A DNA stretch of 42,404 nt, from assembly GCA_026991535.1 (NCBI GenBank), contig JALXBH010000249.1, positions 1 through 42,404 of the forward strand, read 5' to 3'. The translations under genes were made by a program, and so were the position numbers. Under the pieces are notes generated by a model. The model was not told where the DNA came from, searched no databases, and worked only from the letters and a program-made list of their open reading frames with translations. Positions 1-9,402 of this stretch are shown here, one piece after another; position 1 is the stretch's first letter, and every line of letters begins with the position of its first letter. This stretch comes from Calditrichia bacterium (GTDB lineage: Bacteria; Calditrichota; Calditrichia; Calditrichales; J004).

Positions 1-1141
1 TAAAACGTCCCGGCGCGCCCGGTTCCACCGAGGCCATAATCACGCTGTCACCCAGTACAAACATTCGTCCCTGCAAATGGGTATCACTCCTGCCGGACAG
101 TGATGGCAGCCGGTCTACAAATGCCGGAAAATCGATGAAGGGGTTACGGTTTTTTTGATAATCCGTATAGATGATTTCGTTACGTCTTCGTTCAAAATCA
201 CTGACCGGGTCCTGATTGTGCCAATTATACAGGGTGGAACGACGACCAAAAACGGGACCGCTGGTACCGGTTTTTTCCACCAGTTCCAAATCATACGGAT
301 CATCCGCTTCATAGCGCACGGCCATGTAGTACATCATGCGCGCCACATCACCCTTTACGGCATCCCGGGGTTCCCAGGAGTCATTATCATAACGGCATTC
401 GGTCGGGCCGTCGCCGTCGGTGTAGAGGGTGCCGCCATTGTCAAAATCCAGACTTCCGCGCTTGCTGTTTACCGTTACATCGGTAGGCCGCAGATGATGC
501 ACATCCGTGCCGGCGGGGGGAGTTTTGCCAAAATCGCCATGGGATTTGGCCCAGACGTGCTCGCGGTTCCAGTTGCTGGCCCCGCCGCCATTATTGCTTT
601 TGGCATAGCTCCAGCCGGTGTATAGCAGGATGACATTGTTACTGTTATCCGGGTCTTCATCGCTATCGCGCAAAATATCCCAAACATCACTATAGGAAAA
701 CTCCACATGTCCTTTGATCGTATTGTGCAAGGCCTGTTTCAGGTCGTTGCCCCACAAGTTAAAGCTGGAAGCATAATAGCTGTTTTCCAGCCGGCCGTTG
801 CCGCGCAGCCGGCACTTGAAATCGCGGTCGCCATCCCGGAATCGCAACAGGACAAAACGGTCATAGGCAATATTTTGCGCGGGACGGAAAATAAGCGGAA
901 TATCGATAGAGGCCCCGGCGGCAAGGAGGCGCTCATGATTCCCGACACGAAAGGCGTCATCGTCGCTTTGCGCGCTTTGCAGATACAGGGTGCTCTCCCC
1001 GTTATTATACAGGGTCAATACCTTTTCCGAGGAATCCGAAACAAAAACATCGTTAAAAACTATCAGGGTGTCGCTTAAAAGAAGAGAGCCCTGGGCTAAA
1101 GAGGCGGAGCTCAGTAACAGTAACAGAAGCGGCAGTCGCAT
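1..1141 (-). CDS. Secreted endonuclease I (EndA/NucM family), 5' part, truncated by window edge
   Basis: Translating the minus strand from ATG 1141 gives about 380 residues without a stop up to base 1, so the C-terminus lies outside the window. Residues 1-17 form a signal peptide (MRLPLLLLLLSSASLAQG). Residues about 19-115 look like an immunoglobulin-type ASPM/SPD-2/Hydin domain. Residues about 120-345 are an endonuclease I domain: the motif NREHVWAKSHG carries His195, and DVHHLRPTDVTVNSKRG (His215, His216) is the second part of the His-Asn metal site. The family cuts DNA and often RNA non-specifically outside the cytoplasm. AAGGAA lies eight bases before the ATG. The gene is divergent from the GLUG protein. 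The missing end may hold a secretion-sorting domain; this cannot be seen here. Confidence 0.9.
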   Translation of the reverse strand, partial: MRLPLLLLLLSSASLAQGSLLLSDTLIVFNDVFVSDSSEKVLTLYNNGESTLYLQSAQSDDDAFRVGNHERLLAAGASIDIPLIFRPAQNIAYDRFVLLRFRDGDRDFKCRLRGNGRLENSYYASSFNLWGNDLKQALHNTIKGHVEFSYSDVWDILRDSDEDPDNSNNVILLYTGWSYAKSNNGGGASNWNREHVWAKSHGDFGKTPPAGTDVHHLRPTDVTVNSKRGSLDFDNGGTLYTDGDGPTECRYDNDSWEPRDAVKGDVARMMYYMAVRYEADDPYDLELVEKTGTSGPVFGRRSTLYNWHNQDPVSDFERRRNEIIYTDYQKNRNPFIDFPAFVDRLPSLSGRSDTHLQGRMFVLGDSVIMASVEPGAPGRF

Positions 1142-1439
1142 ATTAAAATTCCTTTGCTTAACGGAAACCCAATTTAACAAAACAGCGTCGGTGGGTAAAA
1201 TAAAATCCCCGTCTCCTCCGGGACGAGGCGCCCATTCCACATCTCCCTACATCCGGGACACACTTTTAACCGGTCGTCGCCCTTGACAGACCAAAGCGAC
1301 TTTTTTTTTACGCAGTTGTCAAAATCAACTTAAGATTATTTTTCAGGCACCGATAGGTGGACTAAATCCTAACGGATATATACAGAGCATATTTCATACG
1401 ACCCTACAAACCACCATAACACATCAAAAGGAGTAATCG
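1142..1439. other. Divergent intergenic region between endonuclease I and the GLUG protein
   Basis: This 298-base stretch separates two divergent genes for exported proteins and must hold both promoters. It becomes AT-rich from about 1295. TTGACA occurs at 1283-1288, but no good -10 follows at the usual distance, so no promoter is called. No coding sequence, tRNA or strong hairpin is seen. Confidence 0.5.
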
Positions 1440-3224
1440 ATGCGCTATATCCTCTTCCTCATTCTCACACTGTTCATGACCTGTAATATTCTATGGGCGC
1501 AAACAGCCACCCCGCCCGCGGGAAGCGGCACCCAGGCCGACCCCTACCAGATCGCCACCCTGGACAACCTCTACTGGATGACCCAGAACTCTTCCAGTTG
1601 GAGCAGCTATTTTATACAAACCGCCTTTATCGACGCCGAAGCTACCGTCACCTGGGATAACGGCGCCGGTTTGCTGCCCATTGGCGAATTCTTCGGCAGT
1701 TATGACGGTCAGAATTACAGCATAAGCGGTTTATACATCAACAGGATAGTTGACGAAGTCGCGCTTTTCAACCGGGTGAACGGCGGAACGCTAAAGAATA
1801 TTCACCTGACCGGCGCAGACATTACCGGCTTCAATGACGTGGGGGCTTTGGCCGCCATAGTCTATGCCGGCGCCACGGTATCAAACTGTTCCAGCACGGG
1901 GCAAGTAACCTCCACCGGTGGCGTCGGGTATACAAGCGGCGGACTTTTTGGCCAGATCAGCAACGCCGGCACCACCGTAAGCAACAGTTACAGTTCCTGT
2001 ACCGTAAACTCCGGGGGGTACGAAGTGGGCGGTTTTGCCGGGGCTATCAGCCAAGACGCCAGCATAAGCAACTGCTACAGTACGGGTAATGTTACCGGCA
2101 GCAACAAAGTTGGCGGTTTCACGGGCATGGTGGACAATTCAGCCATCATATCCAACTGCTACGCGACCGGCAGCGTAACGCGCAACACTGCCGAGGTGCT
2201 AACAGATTTTGGCGCCTTTACCGGCGTCAATGGCGACCCGGGCGGTACCATCAGTAACAGTTATGCCACGGGAGCCGTAACCTACAGTGGCGACCCCGAC
2301 CCCACGGATAAGGGATTTTCCGGCTCTAACGGCACTAGCGGCGTGGTGTATACAAACAATTTCTTTGACAGCCAGACCACCGGTCAAAGCAGTGACGCGG
2401 CCGGAGGAGGCACCGCCAAGACAACCGTCGAGATGCAGGATGTGGCCACCTTTACCAACGTCTCGGGTTCCGCGGGTTTAAGCAGCCCGGTATGGGACTT
2501 TGTCACCAACCCCTATGATGACAGCGCCAACAACGACTACTGGGATATGGATCAGGCCGGTACGGTGAACAACGGCTACCCCATTTTAAGCTGGCAGCAG
2601 GGCGCGGATCAGACCCTGCCCGTTAACCTGGCCGCCTTTAGCGCCCTGCCCGGCGACGGACAAGTGACCCTGAAATGGACAACCGCCTCCGAAGTAAACA
2701 ACAAGGCCTTTTTACTGGAGCGCAGCGGGGACGGAGAGCAATTTACCCTGATCACGCGGATTGAGGGTCAGGGCAACAAGAACAGCCGTACCGATTACAG
2801 CTATACCGATGAGGCTGTTTTTAACGGCAACACATACCACTACCGCCTGTCCGATATGGACTACAATGGGAAAATCACACAATTGCAAACCGTTGCCGTT
2901 ACCCCGCAAACGGCCGTTGACGGAAAAGAGGCGCAGACCATTTCCGGCTTTGCGCTTTATCCCGCCTACCCCAACCCCTTTAATCCGCAAACCACCTTCG
3001 GCTTTGACCTGCCCGAGCGCAGCGCGGTTTCGCTGACGGTCTTTGACCTGAACGGAAACAAAGTGCGTGAACTTGTTAACGGCACGCGGGAAAGCGGTAT
3101 TTACAGAGTGGTTTTTAGCGGAAATGAACTGGCTTCCGGCGTATACTTTTACCGCTTTACCGCCAGGGGGCTTGCCAGCGGAAAAATGTTTAGTCAAAGC
3201 AGGCGCGTGATGCTTATAAAATAG
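1440..3224 (+). CDS. Secreted GLUG-repeat protein with C-terminal sorting domain
   Basis: 594 residues. A signal peptide (residues 1-20, ending LWAQ) is followed by a region of glycine-rich repeats at about 135-290 containing GLUG-type units such as GGLFGQ (about 164), VGGFAG (about 197) and VGGFTG (about 225), alternating with SNCYSTG-like strands; these should form a beta-solenoid. A fibronectin-III-like segment starts near residue 394 (LPVNLAAFSALPGDGQ). The last 90 residues, starting YPAYPNPFNPQTTFGF, are a type-A sorting domain of the kind recognised by type IX secretion. AAAAGGAG precedes the ATG. The protein is probably displayed or released at the cell surface; adhesion or substrate binding is likely, but no enzyme motif is visible. 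Confidence 0.85.
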   Translation: MRYILFLILTLFMTCNILWAQTATPPAGSGTQADPYQIATLDNLYWMTQNSSSWSSYFIQTAFIDAEATVTWDNGAGLLPIGEFFGSYDGQNYSISGLYINRIVDEVALFNRVNGGTLKNIHLTGADITGFNDVGALAAIVYAGATVSNCSSTGQVTSTGGVGYTSGGLFGQISNAGTTVSNSYSSCTVNSGGYEVGGFAGAISQDASISNCYSTGNVTGSNKVGGFTGMVDNSAIISNCYATGSVTRNTAEVLTDFGAFTGVNGDPGGTISNSYATGAVTYSGDPDPTDKGFSGSNGTSGVVYTNNFFDSQTTGQSSDAAGGGTAKTTVEMQDVATFTNVSGSAGLSSPVWDFVTNPYDDSANNDYWDMDQAGTVNNGYPILSWQQGADQTLPVNLAAFSALPGDGQVTLKWTTASEVNNKAFLLERSGDGEQFTLITRIEGQGNKNSRTDYSYTDEAVFNGNTYHYRLSDMDYNGKITQLQTVAVTPQTAVDGKEAQTISGFALYPAYPNPFNPQTTFGFDLPERSAVSLTVFDLNGNKVRELVNGTRESGIYRVVFSGNELASGVYFYRFTARGLASGKMFSQSRRVMLIK

Positions 3225-3278
3225 CGTTTTTCTTACTTCCGCCTGCCATTGGAAAAAACGGAAAACACCTTTTATCAG

Positions 3279-3303
3279 GCCCCCGTCACGGGGGCTTTTT
3301 TTA
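3279..3303 (+). terminator. Rho-independent terminator of the GLUG-protein gene
   Basis: GCCCCC (3279-3284) pairs with GGGGGC (3290-3295) around a five-base loop, followed by eight T residues (3296-3303). It sits 55 bases after the stop codon. The minus-strand side lacks a T run, so it should act only on the plus strand. Confidence 0.9.
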
Positions 3304-3363
3304 TGACGGAACATGCGACCGGCGGGATGACCCGTTCCGAAAGCGCGGCTGACATCCATGACC

Positions 3364-4044
3364 TCATTTTTTATAACGCACGATCTCGATACTGCTTTGC
3401 ACATTATCGCCGCAGGCGGCGTAAGCCTCACGCAATTCTTCCAGCATGGCGGTGATATATCCTTCATCCACGCCGGCCGGACAAAAGAAGACCGCCAGCA
3501 CGTCACGCGTATCCGCGCTGATGCTGGTGCGTTTGGAATCGGCCGTGGGGTTACCGAAAATGCCGAGGTCATCACGCAAAATAAGCTTGCCCGTCGCCCG
3601 GATTCCATCCCGGCTGATGCCGTCGTAGGTTTCACCCTCGCCGCCGATATCCAGCATAATGTCGCCTTTTACCTTGTCCAGATCATACAAACCCATGGGA
3701 ATGTGATAGCGTGCCGAAACCAGGTTGCCCCAGTCCACCACATTATTGATGCGATACAGTCCCTTACCCTGCAGCAATCTGCGGGCCAGGGCCTCCGAAG
3801 AGGGCCGGTATTTGGTCGGCTCCCAGCCCACGCTGCGGTAAAGACGGCGCACCCTGCCGATTATGGGATTTTCGGATAAGGCCTTGTCGGCAAAAGTGCT
3901 CTTCAGGCTTCCGGTCAGGGCCTCCAGTTCCCGCTCAAAATCCTCACCGGAATCCTGTACCGAAACACCGCAACTATGCAGCAGACCGAACTTCACCTCA
4001 CCGGCCTTTTCCATAAACCGGGGACTGGTATTGATTTTTTTCAT
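3364..4044 (-). CDS. B3/B4 tRNA-binding-domain protein
   Basis: 226 residues from ATG 4044, which overlaps the anmK stop codon as ATGA and has GAGGTG about eight bases upstream; an upstream in-frame start at 4059 is less likely. The central and C-terminal parts match the B3/B4 fold found in phenylalanyl-tRNA synthetase beta and in stand-alone proteins: LYRINNVVDWGNLVSARYHI, DIMLDIGGEGETYDGI and ILRDDLGIFGNPTADSKRTS. Free-standing members are thought to act on or bind aminoacyl-tRNA or amino-acid-like ligands, but their role is poorly defined. Coupling to anmK is a positional link only. No signal peptide, so cytoplasmic. Confidence 0.8.
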   Translation of the reverse strand: MKKINTSPRFMEKAGEVKFGLLHSCGVSVQDSGEDFERELEALTGSLKSTFADKALSENPIIGRVRRLYRSVGWEPTKYRPSSEALARRLLQGKGLYRINNVVDWGNLVSARYHIPMGLYDLDKVKGDIMLDIGGEGETYDGISRDGIRATGKLILRDDLGIFGNPTADSKRTSISADTRDVLAVFFCPAGVDEGYITAMLEELREAYAACGDNVQSSIEIVRYKK

Positions 4045-5225
4045 CGCAGCACCTCGCAAATTTTTCCACAGATTTCCCGGCGGCTTGCTCCGGTCGCCTC
4101 CGGCACATTGATGGCCCGGCCCATCACCGTTTGCCGGGCAAACAGGGCAAAGGCTACCGCCTCCTTAAATTCCGCGGGCAGGCCCCGTTCATCGGTGGCG
4201 GCCACCTCCGCGCCAAAACGGTTATTGCCCAGGGCTTCCATCAGCAGCGGGTTTTTCGCTCCGCCCCCGGCCACATACATGGCATCCACCTGGCCGAGAG
4301 GAAGCACAAAACGTTCCACCGCTTCGTTTATCGTATCCGCGGCATAGCGGGTTAGAGTGGCCAGCACATCCCTGCCCGGCAGATTCAACGAGTCGGCTTT
4401 TTTTATGATTTTCTCCACAAAACGCCCGTCATAGTCTTCACGGCCGGTTGATTTCGGCAAAGGCTGTCGCCGAAAGGCATCCCACTCTTCCAGCGCGGTT
4501 GTCAGTTCCCCGCTTATTTTTCCGGCCGAGGCGTATTGACCGTCCTTGTCATAAGAGCGGTTAAAGTAGTAGCGGCAGGCGGCATCGATCAGCATGTTGC
4601 CCGCGCCGCAATCAAAGGCGACGGAACCGGCCATGTCACCGTCCGCCGGAATATAGGTCAGGTTGGAAATACCGCCGATATTTATGCTGACCACATTTTG
4701 CCCGGAACCGGCAAAGAATATATGATCAAAATAGGGAACCAGCGGCGCCCCCTGCCCGCCAAGGGCCATGTCCGCCGGACGGAAATCGCCGACAACGGGA
4801 ATGCCACATAGGGCCGCCAGCACCGAAGGATCGCCGATTTGCCAGGTGGAAGCGGTGGCCACCCCCGCCCACTCCACGGCCCGGGGCTGGTGCCAGACGG
4901 TCTGCCCGTGACTGCCAATATAATCGATATCCTCCGGCTTAAAACCATGATCCCGCAGAAAAATGCCGATCCGGTCGCTCCACAAGCGGGCCAGAGCAAA
5001 GTTGACCGTGGAAACGGTACTAAAATCGGCGCGGCCCCTTTTAATAAAAGACAGTAATTGTTCGCGTAAATCCGGAGGATAGTCATAAGATTCCGCATGC
5101 AGCACCTCCATCACCGGCCCGGGCCCCGGGCCAAAACGGACACAGGCGATATCCAGACCGTCACATGAGGTACCGGACATTAAACCCAGACAGGTTAATG
5201 TTTCAGATGTGGAAACAGGGGTCAT
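4041..5225 (-). CDS. anmK: Anhydro-N-acetylmuramic acid kinase
   Basis: 394 residues, close to the family's usual 370-390. AnmK phosphorylates and opens 1,6-anhydro-MurNAc to MurNAc-6-phosphate during peptidoglycan recycling in the cytoplasm. The N-terminus has the signature GLMSGTSCDGLD (about residues 14-25). SHGQTVWHQP, the IGDPSVLA segment, VAFDCGAGNMLIDAA and the C-terminal VAGGGAKNPLLMEAL are typical ASKHA-kinase phosphate and adenosine elements. AAGGAA lies upstream of the ATG. The B3/B4 protein follows by a four-base overlap. No murQ, nagZ or ampG lies next to it, so the rest of the pathway must be elsewhere. Confidence 0.96.
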   Translation of the reverse strand: MTPVSTSETLTCLGLMSGTSCDGLDIACVRFGPGPGPVMEVLHAESYDYPPDLREQLLSFIKRGRADFSTVSTVNFALARLWSDRIGIFLRDHGFKPEDIDYIGSHGQTVWHQPRAVEWAGVATASTWQIGDPSVLAALCGIPVVGDFRPADMALGGQGAPLVPYFDHIFFAGSGQNVVSINIGGISNLTYIPADGDMAGSVAFDCGAGNMLIDAACRYYFNRSYDKDGQYASAGKISGELTTALEEWDAFRRQPLPKSTGREDYDGRFVEKIIKKADSLNLPGRDVLATLTRYAADTINEAVERFVLPLGQVDAMYVAGGGAKNPLLMEALGNNRFGAEVAATDERGLPAEFKEAVAFALFARQTVMGRAINVPEATGASRREICGKICEVLR

Positions 5226-5382
5226 GGTTTAATTCCTTATGCAATGAATGCTTAAAAATATCAAATCATGGCCATTTAAAAAAGGATTAAAGGCTCAACA
5301 GGGAAAGCATAAAGCCGAATACCATAGCTGACACAAACCGTGACAATATGGCCGTCTAACAGGCCGGGACGATGGCGGACTG

Positions 5383-5415
5383 CCATAACGCCCTTCTTTG
5401 CGGTTATGGTATGAT
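5383..5415 (+). promoter_or_regulatory. Candidate lon promoter with inverted repeat
   Basis: TATGAT at 5410-5415 is a good sigma70-type -10 hexamer about 50 bases before the lon start. Immediately upstream, CCATAAC (5383-5389) and GTTATGG (5403-5409) form a perfect seven-base inverted repeat with a 13-base spacer covering the -35/spacer region. No good -35 box is seen, which fits control through a bound protein. Neither a CIRCE nor a HAIR heat-shock element is present. Confidence 0.4.
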
Positions 5416-5466
5416 TTTTGAACGGGATAGCCCCGAATAAAAAATGTGACAAAGGAGACGATACAA

Positions 5467-7806
5467 GTGAGTGAAATGTTTATCGATCCCGTGGCCGAGA
5501 TATTACCCATTATGGCCCTGCGCAACACCGTGGTGTTCCCCCATCAGGTAATTCCCCTGGCCGTCGGGCGTGAGAAAAGTTTGAATTTACTTAACGAACT
5601 GGATGAAGAGACCAAAATCATCGGTCTGATATCCCAACAAGACGGCCGCATTGAGGAACCGGGTCCCGAAGACCTCTTCCAATGGGGCACGGCGGCCATG
5701 ATTCTTAAAAAGTTTAAGATGCCCGACGGCAGCGAACAGTTGATCGTGCAGGGTCTCTACCGTTTTAAAGTAGCGGAGTTCACCCGGGATGAGCCCTATT
5801 TCGAAGCCGCCGTACTGCAACAGGATGATCTGGAACTGAGCGATAACGAGGTGATCGAAACCGAGGCGTTGAGTAACAATATTAAAAATGTCTTTCAGAA
5901 AATCGTCGACCATACCCCTTACCTGACCAACGAGCACCGGGTTATGGTGTTAAACACGGAAGACCCCTCCCGTCTTTCGGACGTCATCGCCTCCCAGGTA
6001 AATTTTACCGTTTCCGAAAAGGAACAACTGTTGGAAATTCTGGATGTTACCGAGCGGCTGAAACGGGTCAATTACCTGCTGAATAAAGAGTTGCAAATAC
6101 TGGAGCTGGGCTCCAAGATTCAAAGCGAGGTGCAGGGCGAGCTGAACAAGACCCAGCGGCAATACTATCTGCGCGAACAGCTTAAGGCGATCAAAAAAGA
6201 ATTGGGTGAATACGAGGACGACAATTCCGAAATCGACGAACTGCGCGAAAAACTGGCCAAAATGAAAATGCCCAAGGAAATCCGCAAGGTGGCGGAAAAA
6301 GAGCTGAAGCGTCTGTCCAAGATGTCGCCCATGGCCAGCGAGTATATGGTGTCGCGCACCTATATGGATTGGTTGCTGGAGATGCCCTGGAAGAAATCCA
6401 CCAAGGACCGGCTGAATGTCAGCCGGGCCAACGAAATATTAAACGAAGACCATTACGGGCTGGAAAAGGTAAAAAAACGCATCCTGGAATATCTGGCCGT
6501 GCGCCAGCTTAAAAGCGATATGAAGGGGCCGATCCTTTGCTTTGTAGGCCCTCCGGGTGTCGGTAAAACCAGTCTGGGCCGTTCCATCGCCCGGGCCCTG
6601 AACCGTAAATTCTCGCGACTTTCCCTGGGCGGTGTGCGCGATGAGGCCGAAATTCGCGGTCATCGGCGCACCTATGTGGGCGCCCTGCCGGGACGTATCA
6701 TTCAGGAAATAAAAAAAGTAGGTTCCAATAACCCGGTTATTATGCTGGACGAGCTTGATAAACTGGGTATGGATTTCCGGGGCGACCCCTCCTCGGCCCT
6801 GCTGGAGGTGCTGGACCCCGAACAAAACAACACCTTTACCGACCACTACCTGGAAGTGCCCTTTGATCTGTCCAAAGTGATGTTCATCGCCACGGCCAAT
6901 ATGATCGATCCCATTCCCCCGGCCCTGCGCGACCGCATGGAGGTGATCGAGATCAACGGTTATACCGAAGAAGAAAAAATCCATATTGCCGAACGCTATC
7001 TCATCCCCAAACAATTGGAAAATCACGGTATTTCGGCGGAGCAGCTCAGCATCACCCGGGGAGCGGTCGGCGTGGTCATCAGCAAATATACCCGCGAGGC
7101 CGGGGTACGTAATCTGGAACGGGAACTGGCCTCCATCATTCGCGGCGTGGCCCGGGATATTGTGGAAAAGAACAGTAAGGAAAAATATGTCATCGGCGCC
7201 AAGAATGTCAGCAAATATCTGGGCGCGGAACGCTTTGATTACGATATCGCTGAGCGGGTGGCCCGGGCCGGCGTGGCCACCGGACTGGCCTGGACGCCCG
7301 TGGGCGGCGACATTTTGTTTATCGAAGCCACCAGGATGAAAGGAAAAGGACAGCTGTCCCTGACCGGTAAGCTGGGCGATGTGATGAAGGAATCCGCTTC
7401 CGCGGCCCTCAGTTACCTGCGGGCCCATGCCGAGCAATACGGGGTGGATGAGGATTTTTATGAGAAGTATGACACCCATGTTCACGTTCCGGCCGGCGCC
7501 GTCCCCAAGGACGGACCCAGCGCGGGCATCACCATGTTCAGCGCCCTGCTGTCTCTTTATACCAACCGGCCCATAAAGAAGGAACTGGCCATGACCGGTG
7601 AAATTACCCTGCGCGGTTCCGTTTTACCCGTGGGTGGCATCAAGGAAAAGGTGCTGGCCGCCAAGCGTGCCGGAATCAGGGAGGTGATTATGCCGGCCCG
7701 CAATAAAAAAGACCTCGAGGAAATCCCCAAACAGAACATCAAAAACATGAGCTTTAAATTTGTAAAGGATGTCGAGGAACTGACCGATCTGATTTTTGAA
7801 AAATAA
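5467..7806 (+). CDS. lon: ATP-dependent Lon protease
   Basis: About 779 residues from GTG 5467. I prefer this start because AAAGGAG (5451-5457) lies nine bases upstream; an upstream in-frame GTG at 5446 would put that site inside the gene. Lon is a homohexameric cytoplasmic AAA+ protease that degrades damaged and regulatory proteins. The N-terminal LON domain covers about residues 10-200 and is followed by a helical linker. Walker [10 protein letters not shown] starts at about 361, and Walker B IMLDELD has its Asp near 428. The C-terminal protease domain has the catalytic dyad Ser685 in PKDGPSAGI and Lys726 in [14 protein letters not shown]. All key residues are present. It is a single-gene transcript closed by a terminator. 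Confidence 0.98.
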   Translation: MSEMFIDPVAEILPIMALRNTVVFPHQVIPLAVGREKSLNLLNELDEETKIIGLISQQDGRIEEPGPEDLFQWGTAAMILKKFKMPDGSEQLIVQGLYRFKVAEFTRDEPYFEAAVLQQDDLELSDNEVIETEALSNNIKNVFQKIVDHTPYLTNEHRVMVLNTEDPSRLSDVIASQVNFTVSEKEQLLEILDVTERLKRVNYLLNKELQILELGSKIQSEVQGELNKTQRQYYLREQLKAIKKELGEYEDDNSEIDELREKLAKMKMPKEIRKVAEKELKRLSKMSPMASEYMVSRTYMDWLLEMPWKKSTKDRLNVSRANEILNEDHYGLEKVKKRILEYLAVRQLKSDMKGPILCFVGPPGVGKTSLGRSIARALNRKFSRLSLGGVRDEAEIRGHRRTYVGALPGRIIQEIKKVGSNNPVIMLDELDKLGMDFRGDPSSALLEVLDPEQNNTFTDHYLEVPFDLSKVMFIATANMIDPIPPALRDRMEVIEINGYTEEEKIHIAERYLIPKQLENHGISAEQLSITRGAVGVVISKYTREAGVRNLERELASIIRGVARDIVEKNSKEKYVIGAKNVSKYLGAERFDYDIAERVARAGVATGLAWTPVGGDILFIEATRMKGKGQLSLTGKLGDVMKESASAALSYLRAHAEQYGVDEDFYEKYDTHVHVPAGAVPKDGPSAGITMFSALLSLYTNRPIKKELAMTGEITLRGSVLPVGGIKEKVLAAKRAGIREVIMPARNKKDLEEIPKQNIKNMSFKFVKDVEELTDLIFEK

Positions 7807-7822
7807 AATTCCCTATAGATAT

Positions 7823-7851
7823 CGGCGGCGGGATAAGCCGTCGCCGTTTTT
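7823..7851 (+). terminator. Rho-independent terminator of lon
   Basis: CGGCGGCGG (7823-7831) pairs with CCGTCGCCG (7838-7846), nine pairs with one G-U, followed by five T residues. It starts 16 bases after the lon stop and abuts the end of the convergent TRIC-family gene. Confidence 0.85.
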
Positions 7852-8449
7852 ATGCACGCGGCAGACGCCAATGATAGCGCAAGGCCAAAAAGCGGACGGT
7901 CATTACCGATGCGATCATCAGCGGTGCGGCCAGCCATTCGGGCAACGATAAAAATCCAAAAAGCACATATAAGGCCCCTCCCGCCAGGCAGGCCGTGGCA
8001 TAGATATCCCGTTGAAAAATCAGCGGCGTTTCGTTGCTCAGCGTATCACGGATAACCCCGCCAAACACCGCCGATACCGTGCCCATGATGATGGCCACCG
8101 GCATGGACAAACCCGCCGCCAGGGTCTTTTCCAGACCGATCAGTGTAAACACGGCGATACCGATAGTATCAAAAAGATGCAGGGTATGGCGCATTTTCTC
8201 CAGATACCTGCCCAAAAAGAATGTCAGCGTAATACCCGTCACGATCACCCACAGGTAGTCCCCCTGTTTAAGCCAGCCCACCGGCAGCTCGCCGATCAAC
8301 ACGTCGCGCAGGGTGCCGCCGCCAATGGCCGTAACAAAGGCAATCACCGCCGCGCCAAAAAGATCGAATTTTTTGTAGCGGGCGGTCAGCGCCCCGCTGA
8401 TGGCAAAAGCCAGCGTGCCCAGCATATCCAAAACATAAAAAAAATCCAT
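7850..8449 (-). CDS. TRIC-type (UPF0126/YicG) membrane protein
   Basis: 199 residues, about seven hydrophobic segments, with the internal two-fold repeat of the family: GGGTLRD (about residue 43) and GGVIRDTL (about residue 130) each mark a helix break in one half. Bacterial homologues of trimeric intracellular cation channels share this layout and form potassium-permeable trimers in the inner membrane; the physiological role in bacteria is not settled. It is convergent with lon and its 5' end faces the DJ-1/PfpI gene, so it is transcribed alone. Confidence 0.88.
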   Translation of the reverse strand: MDFFYVLDMLGTLAFAISGALTARYKKFDLFGAAVIAFVTAIGGGTLRDVLIGELPVGWLKQGDYLWVIVTGITLTFFLGRYLEKMRHTLHLFDTIGIAVFTLIGLEKTLAAGLSMPVAIIMGTVSAVFGGVIRDTLSNETPLIFQRDIYATACLAGGALYVLFGFLSLPEWLAAPLMIASVMTVRFLALRYHWRLPRA

Positions 8450-8580
8450 AGCCGCCCGTATCTGTTGAATCTTATCTTATTTCAGTTATATTTATCTTTT
8501 ATTGTGATCTCCGCGAAACAAAAAGTAGTGCATTTTGTTATCAACGGCAATTTATATCAACCCAAACAAAGGAGGACGAT

Positions 8581-9162
8581 ATGGCAGCAAAGAAAATTTT
8601 AATGCTGGTGGGCGACTATGGCGAGGATTATGAGATCATGGTGCCCTTTCAGGCGCTGAGCATGGTCGGTCATCAGGTGGACGCCGTTTGCCCGGACAAG
8701 AAAAAGGGGCAGCAGATTCGCACCGCCATTCATGATTTTGAAGGCGACCAGACTTACAGCGAAAAGCCGGGGCACAATTTTACCCTGAACGCCACCTTTG
8801 ACGATGTGAAAGCGGAAGACTACGATGCCCTGCTGATCGCCGGCGGCCGGGGCCCGGAGTATATCCGCCTTAACAGCAGGGTAATCGATATTACCCGTCA
8901 CTTTGCCGAAGCGGGCAAACCCATTGCCGCCATCTGCCATGGCGCGCAGGTACTGGCCGCCGCCAACGTCATCAAGGGCAAGCGCATTTCCGCCTATCCC
9001 GCCGTGGGGCCGGAAGTGACCCTGGCCGGGGCCGAATATGCCGACATCCCCGTGGATCAGGCCGTGGTTGACGGCAACTTTGTCACCTCCCCCGCCTGGC
9101 CGGCCCATCCCGACTGGCTGGCAAAGTTCCTCAAGGTGCTGGGAACAAAAATAGAACTGTAA
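8581..9162 (+). CDS. DJ-1/PfpI family protein
   Basis: 193 residues of a single class-I glutamine amidotransferase-like domain. The nucleophile elbow AAICHGAQ carries Cys119; GGRGPEYIR and the conserved early Glu in DYGEDYE are typical of the PfpI/YhbO/Hsp31-like group. Members are described as deglycases, glyoxalases or chaperone-like stress proteins; which of these applies cannot be decided from sequence. The RBS AAAGGAGG lies seven bases before the ATG and is very strong, suggesting high expression. Cytoplasmic, single gene, ended by a terminator. Confidence 0.92.
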   Translation: MAAKKILMLVGDYGEDYEIMVPFQALSMVGHQVDAVCPDKKKGQQIRTAIHDFEGDQTYSEKPGHNFTLNATFDDVKAEDYDALLIAGGRGPEYIRLNSRVIDITRHFAEAGKPIAAICHGAQVLAAANVIKGKRISAYPAVGPEVTLAGAEYADIPVDQAVVDGNFVTSPAWPAHPDWLAKFLKVLGTKIEL

Positions 9163-9172
9163 ACTTTATAAA

Positions 9173-9201
9173 AGTCACCGTGAAAACATGGTGGCTTTTT
9201 T
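9173..9201 (+). terminator. Terminator of the DJ-1/PfpI gene
   Basis: AGTCACC (9173-9179) pairs with GGTGGCT (9190-9196) with one G-U pair; a run of T follows. It begins 11 bases after the stop codon. Confidence 0.8.
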
Positions 9202-9343
9202 CTTAGAAAGGGATTTCTTGAAACGCTATGCAGGTATTTCCCCGATTTTTATATCCGGAAATATTTGTCCGTCATGGCTGTAGCGGTTTCTTTAAATCGC
9301 TTCGCGCATTCATGGCTCTTTTTAACTTTGGAAGAGTGAATCA

Positions 9344-9379
9344 TTGACACCCGCTTGCTTGTATATTACCTTAGCTAAG
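9344..9379 (+). promoter_or_regulatory. Promoter and palindromic operator candidate of the antitoxin gene
   Basis: A perfect -35 TTGACA (9344-9349) is followed after 17 bases by TACCTT (9367-9372), which keeps the first, second and last bases of the -10 consensus. The ten-base perfect palindrome CTTAGCTAAG (9370-9379) overlaps the -10, and a half site CTAAG recurs at 9388-9392. Phd/YefM antitoxins repress their own promoters by binding short palindromes, so this is the likely operator. Confidence 0.55.
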
Positions 9380-9402
9380 AAAATAGACTAAGGAGATGCC
9401 CG

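Noticed and set aside
1283-1306. TTGACA as promoter of the GLUG gene
   Set aside because: No acceptable -10 hexamer at 16-18 bases; the spacing leads into a T run.
2712-3635. Long minus-strand open frame of 307 codons opposite the end of the GLUG gene
   Set aside because: It overlaps a well-supported gene, a terminator and the end of the B3/B4 gene, and its protein has no domain-like features. It is a codon-bias shadow.
6439-7485. 348-codon minus-strand frame inside lon
   Set aside because: Lies wholly opposite the conserved AAA+ and protease domains of Lon; low-complexity Gly/His-rich translation typical of an antisense shadow.
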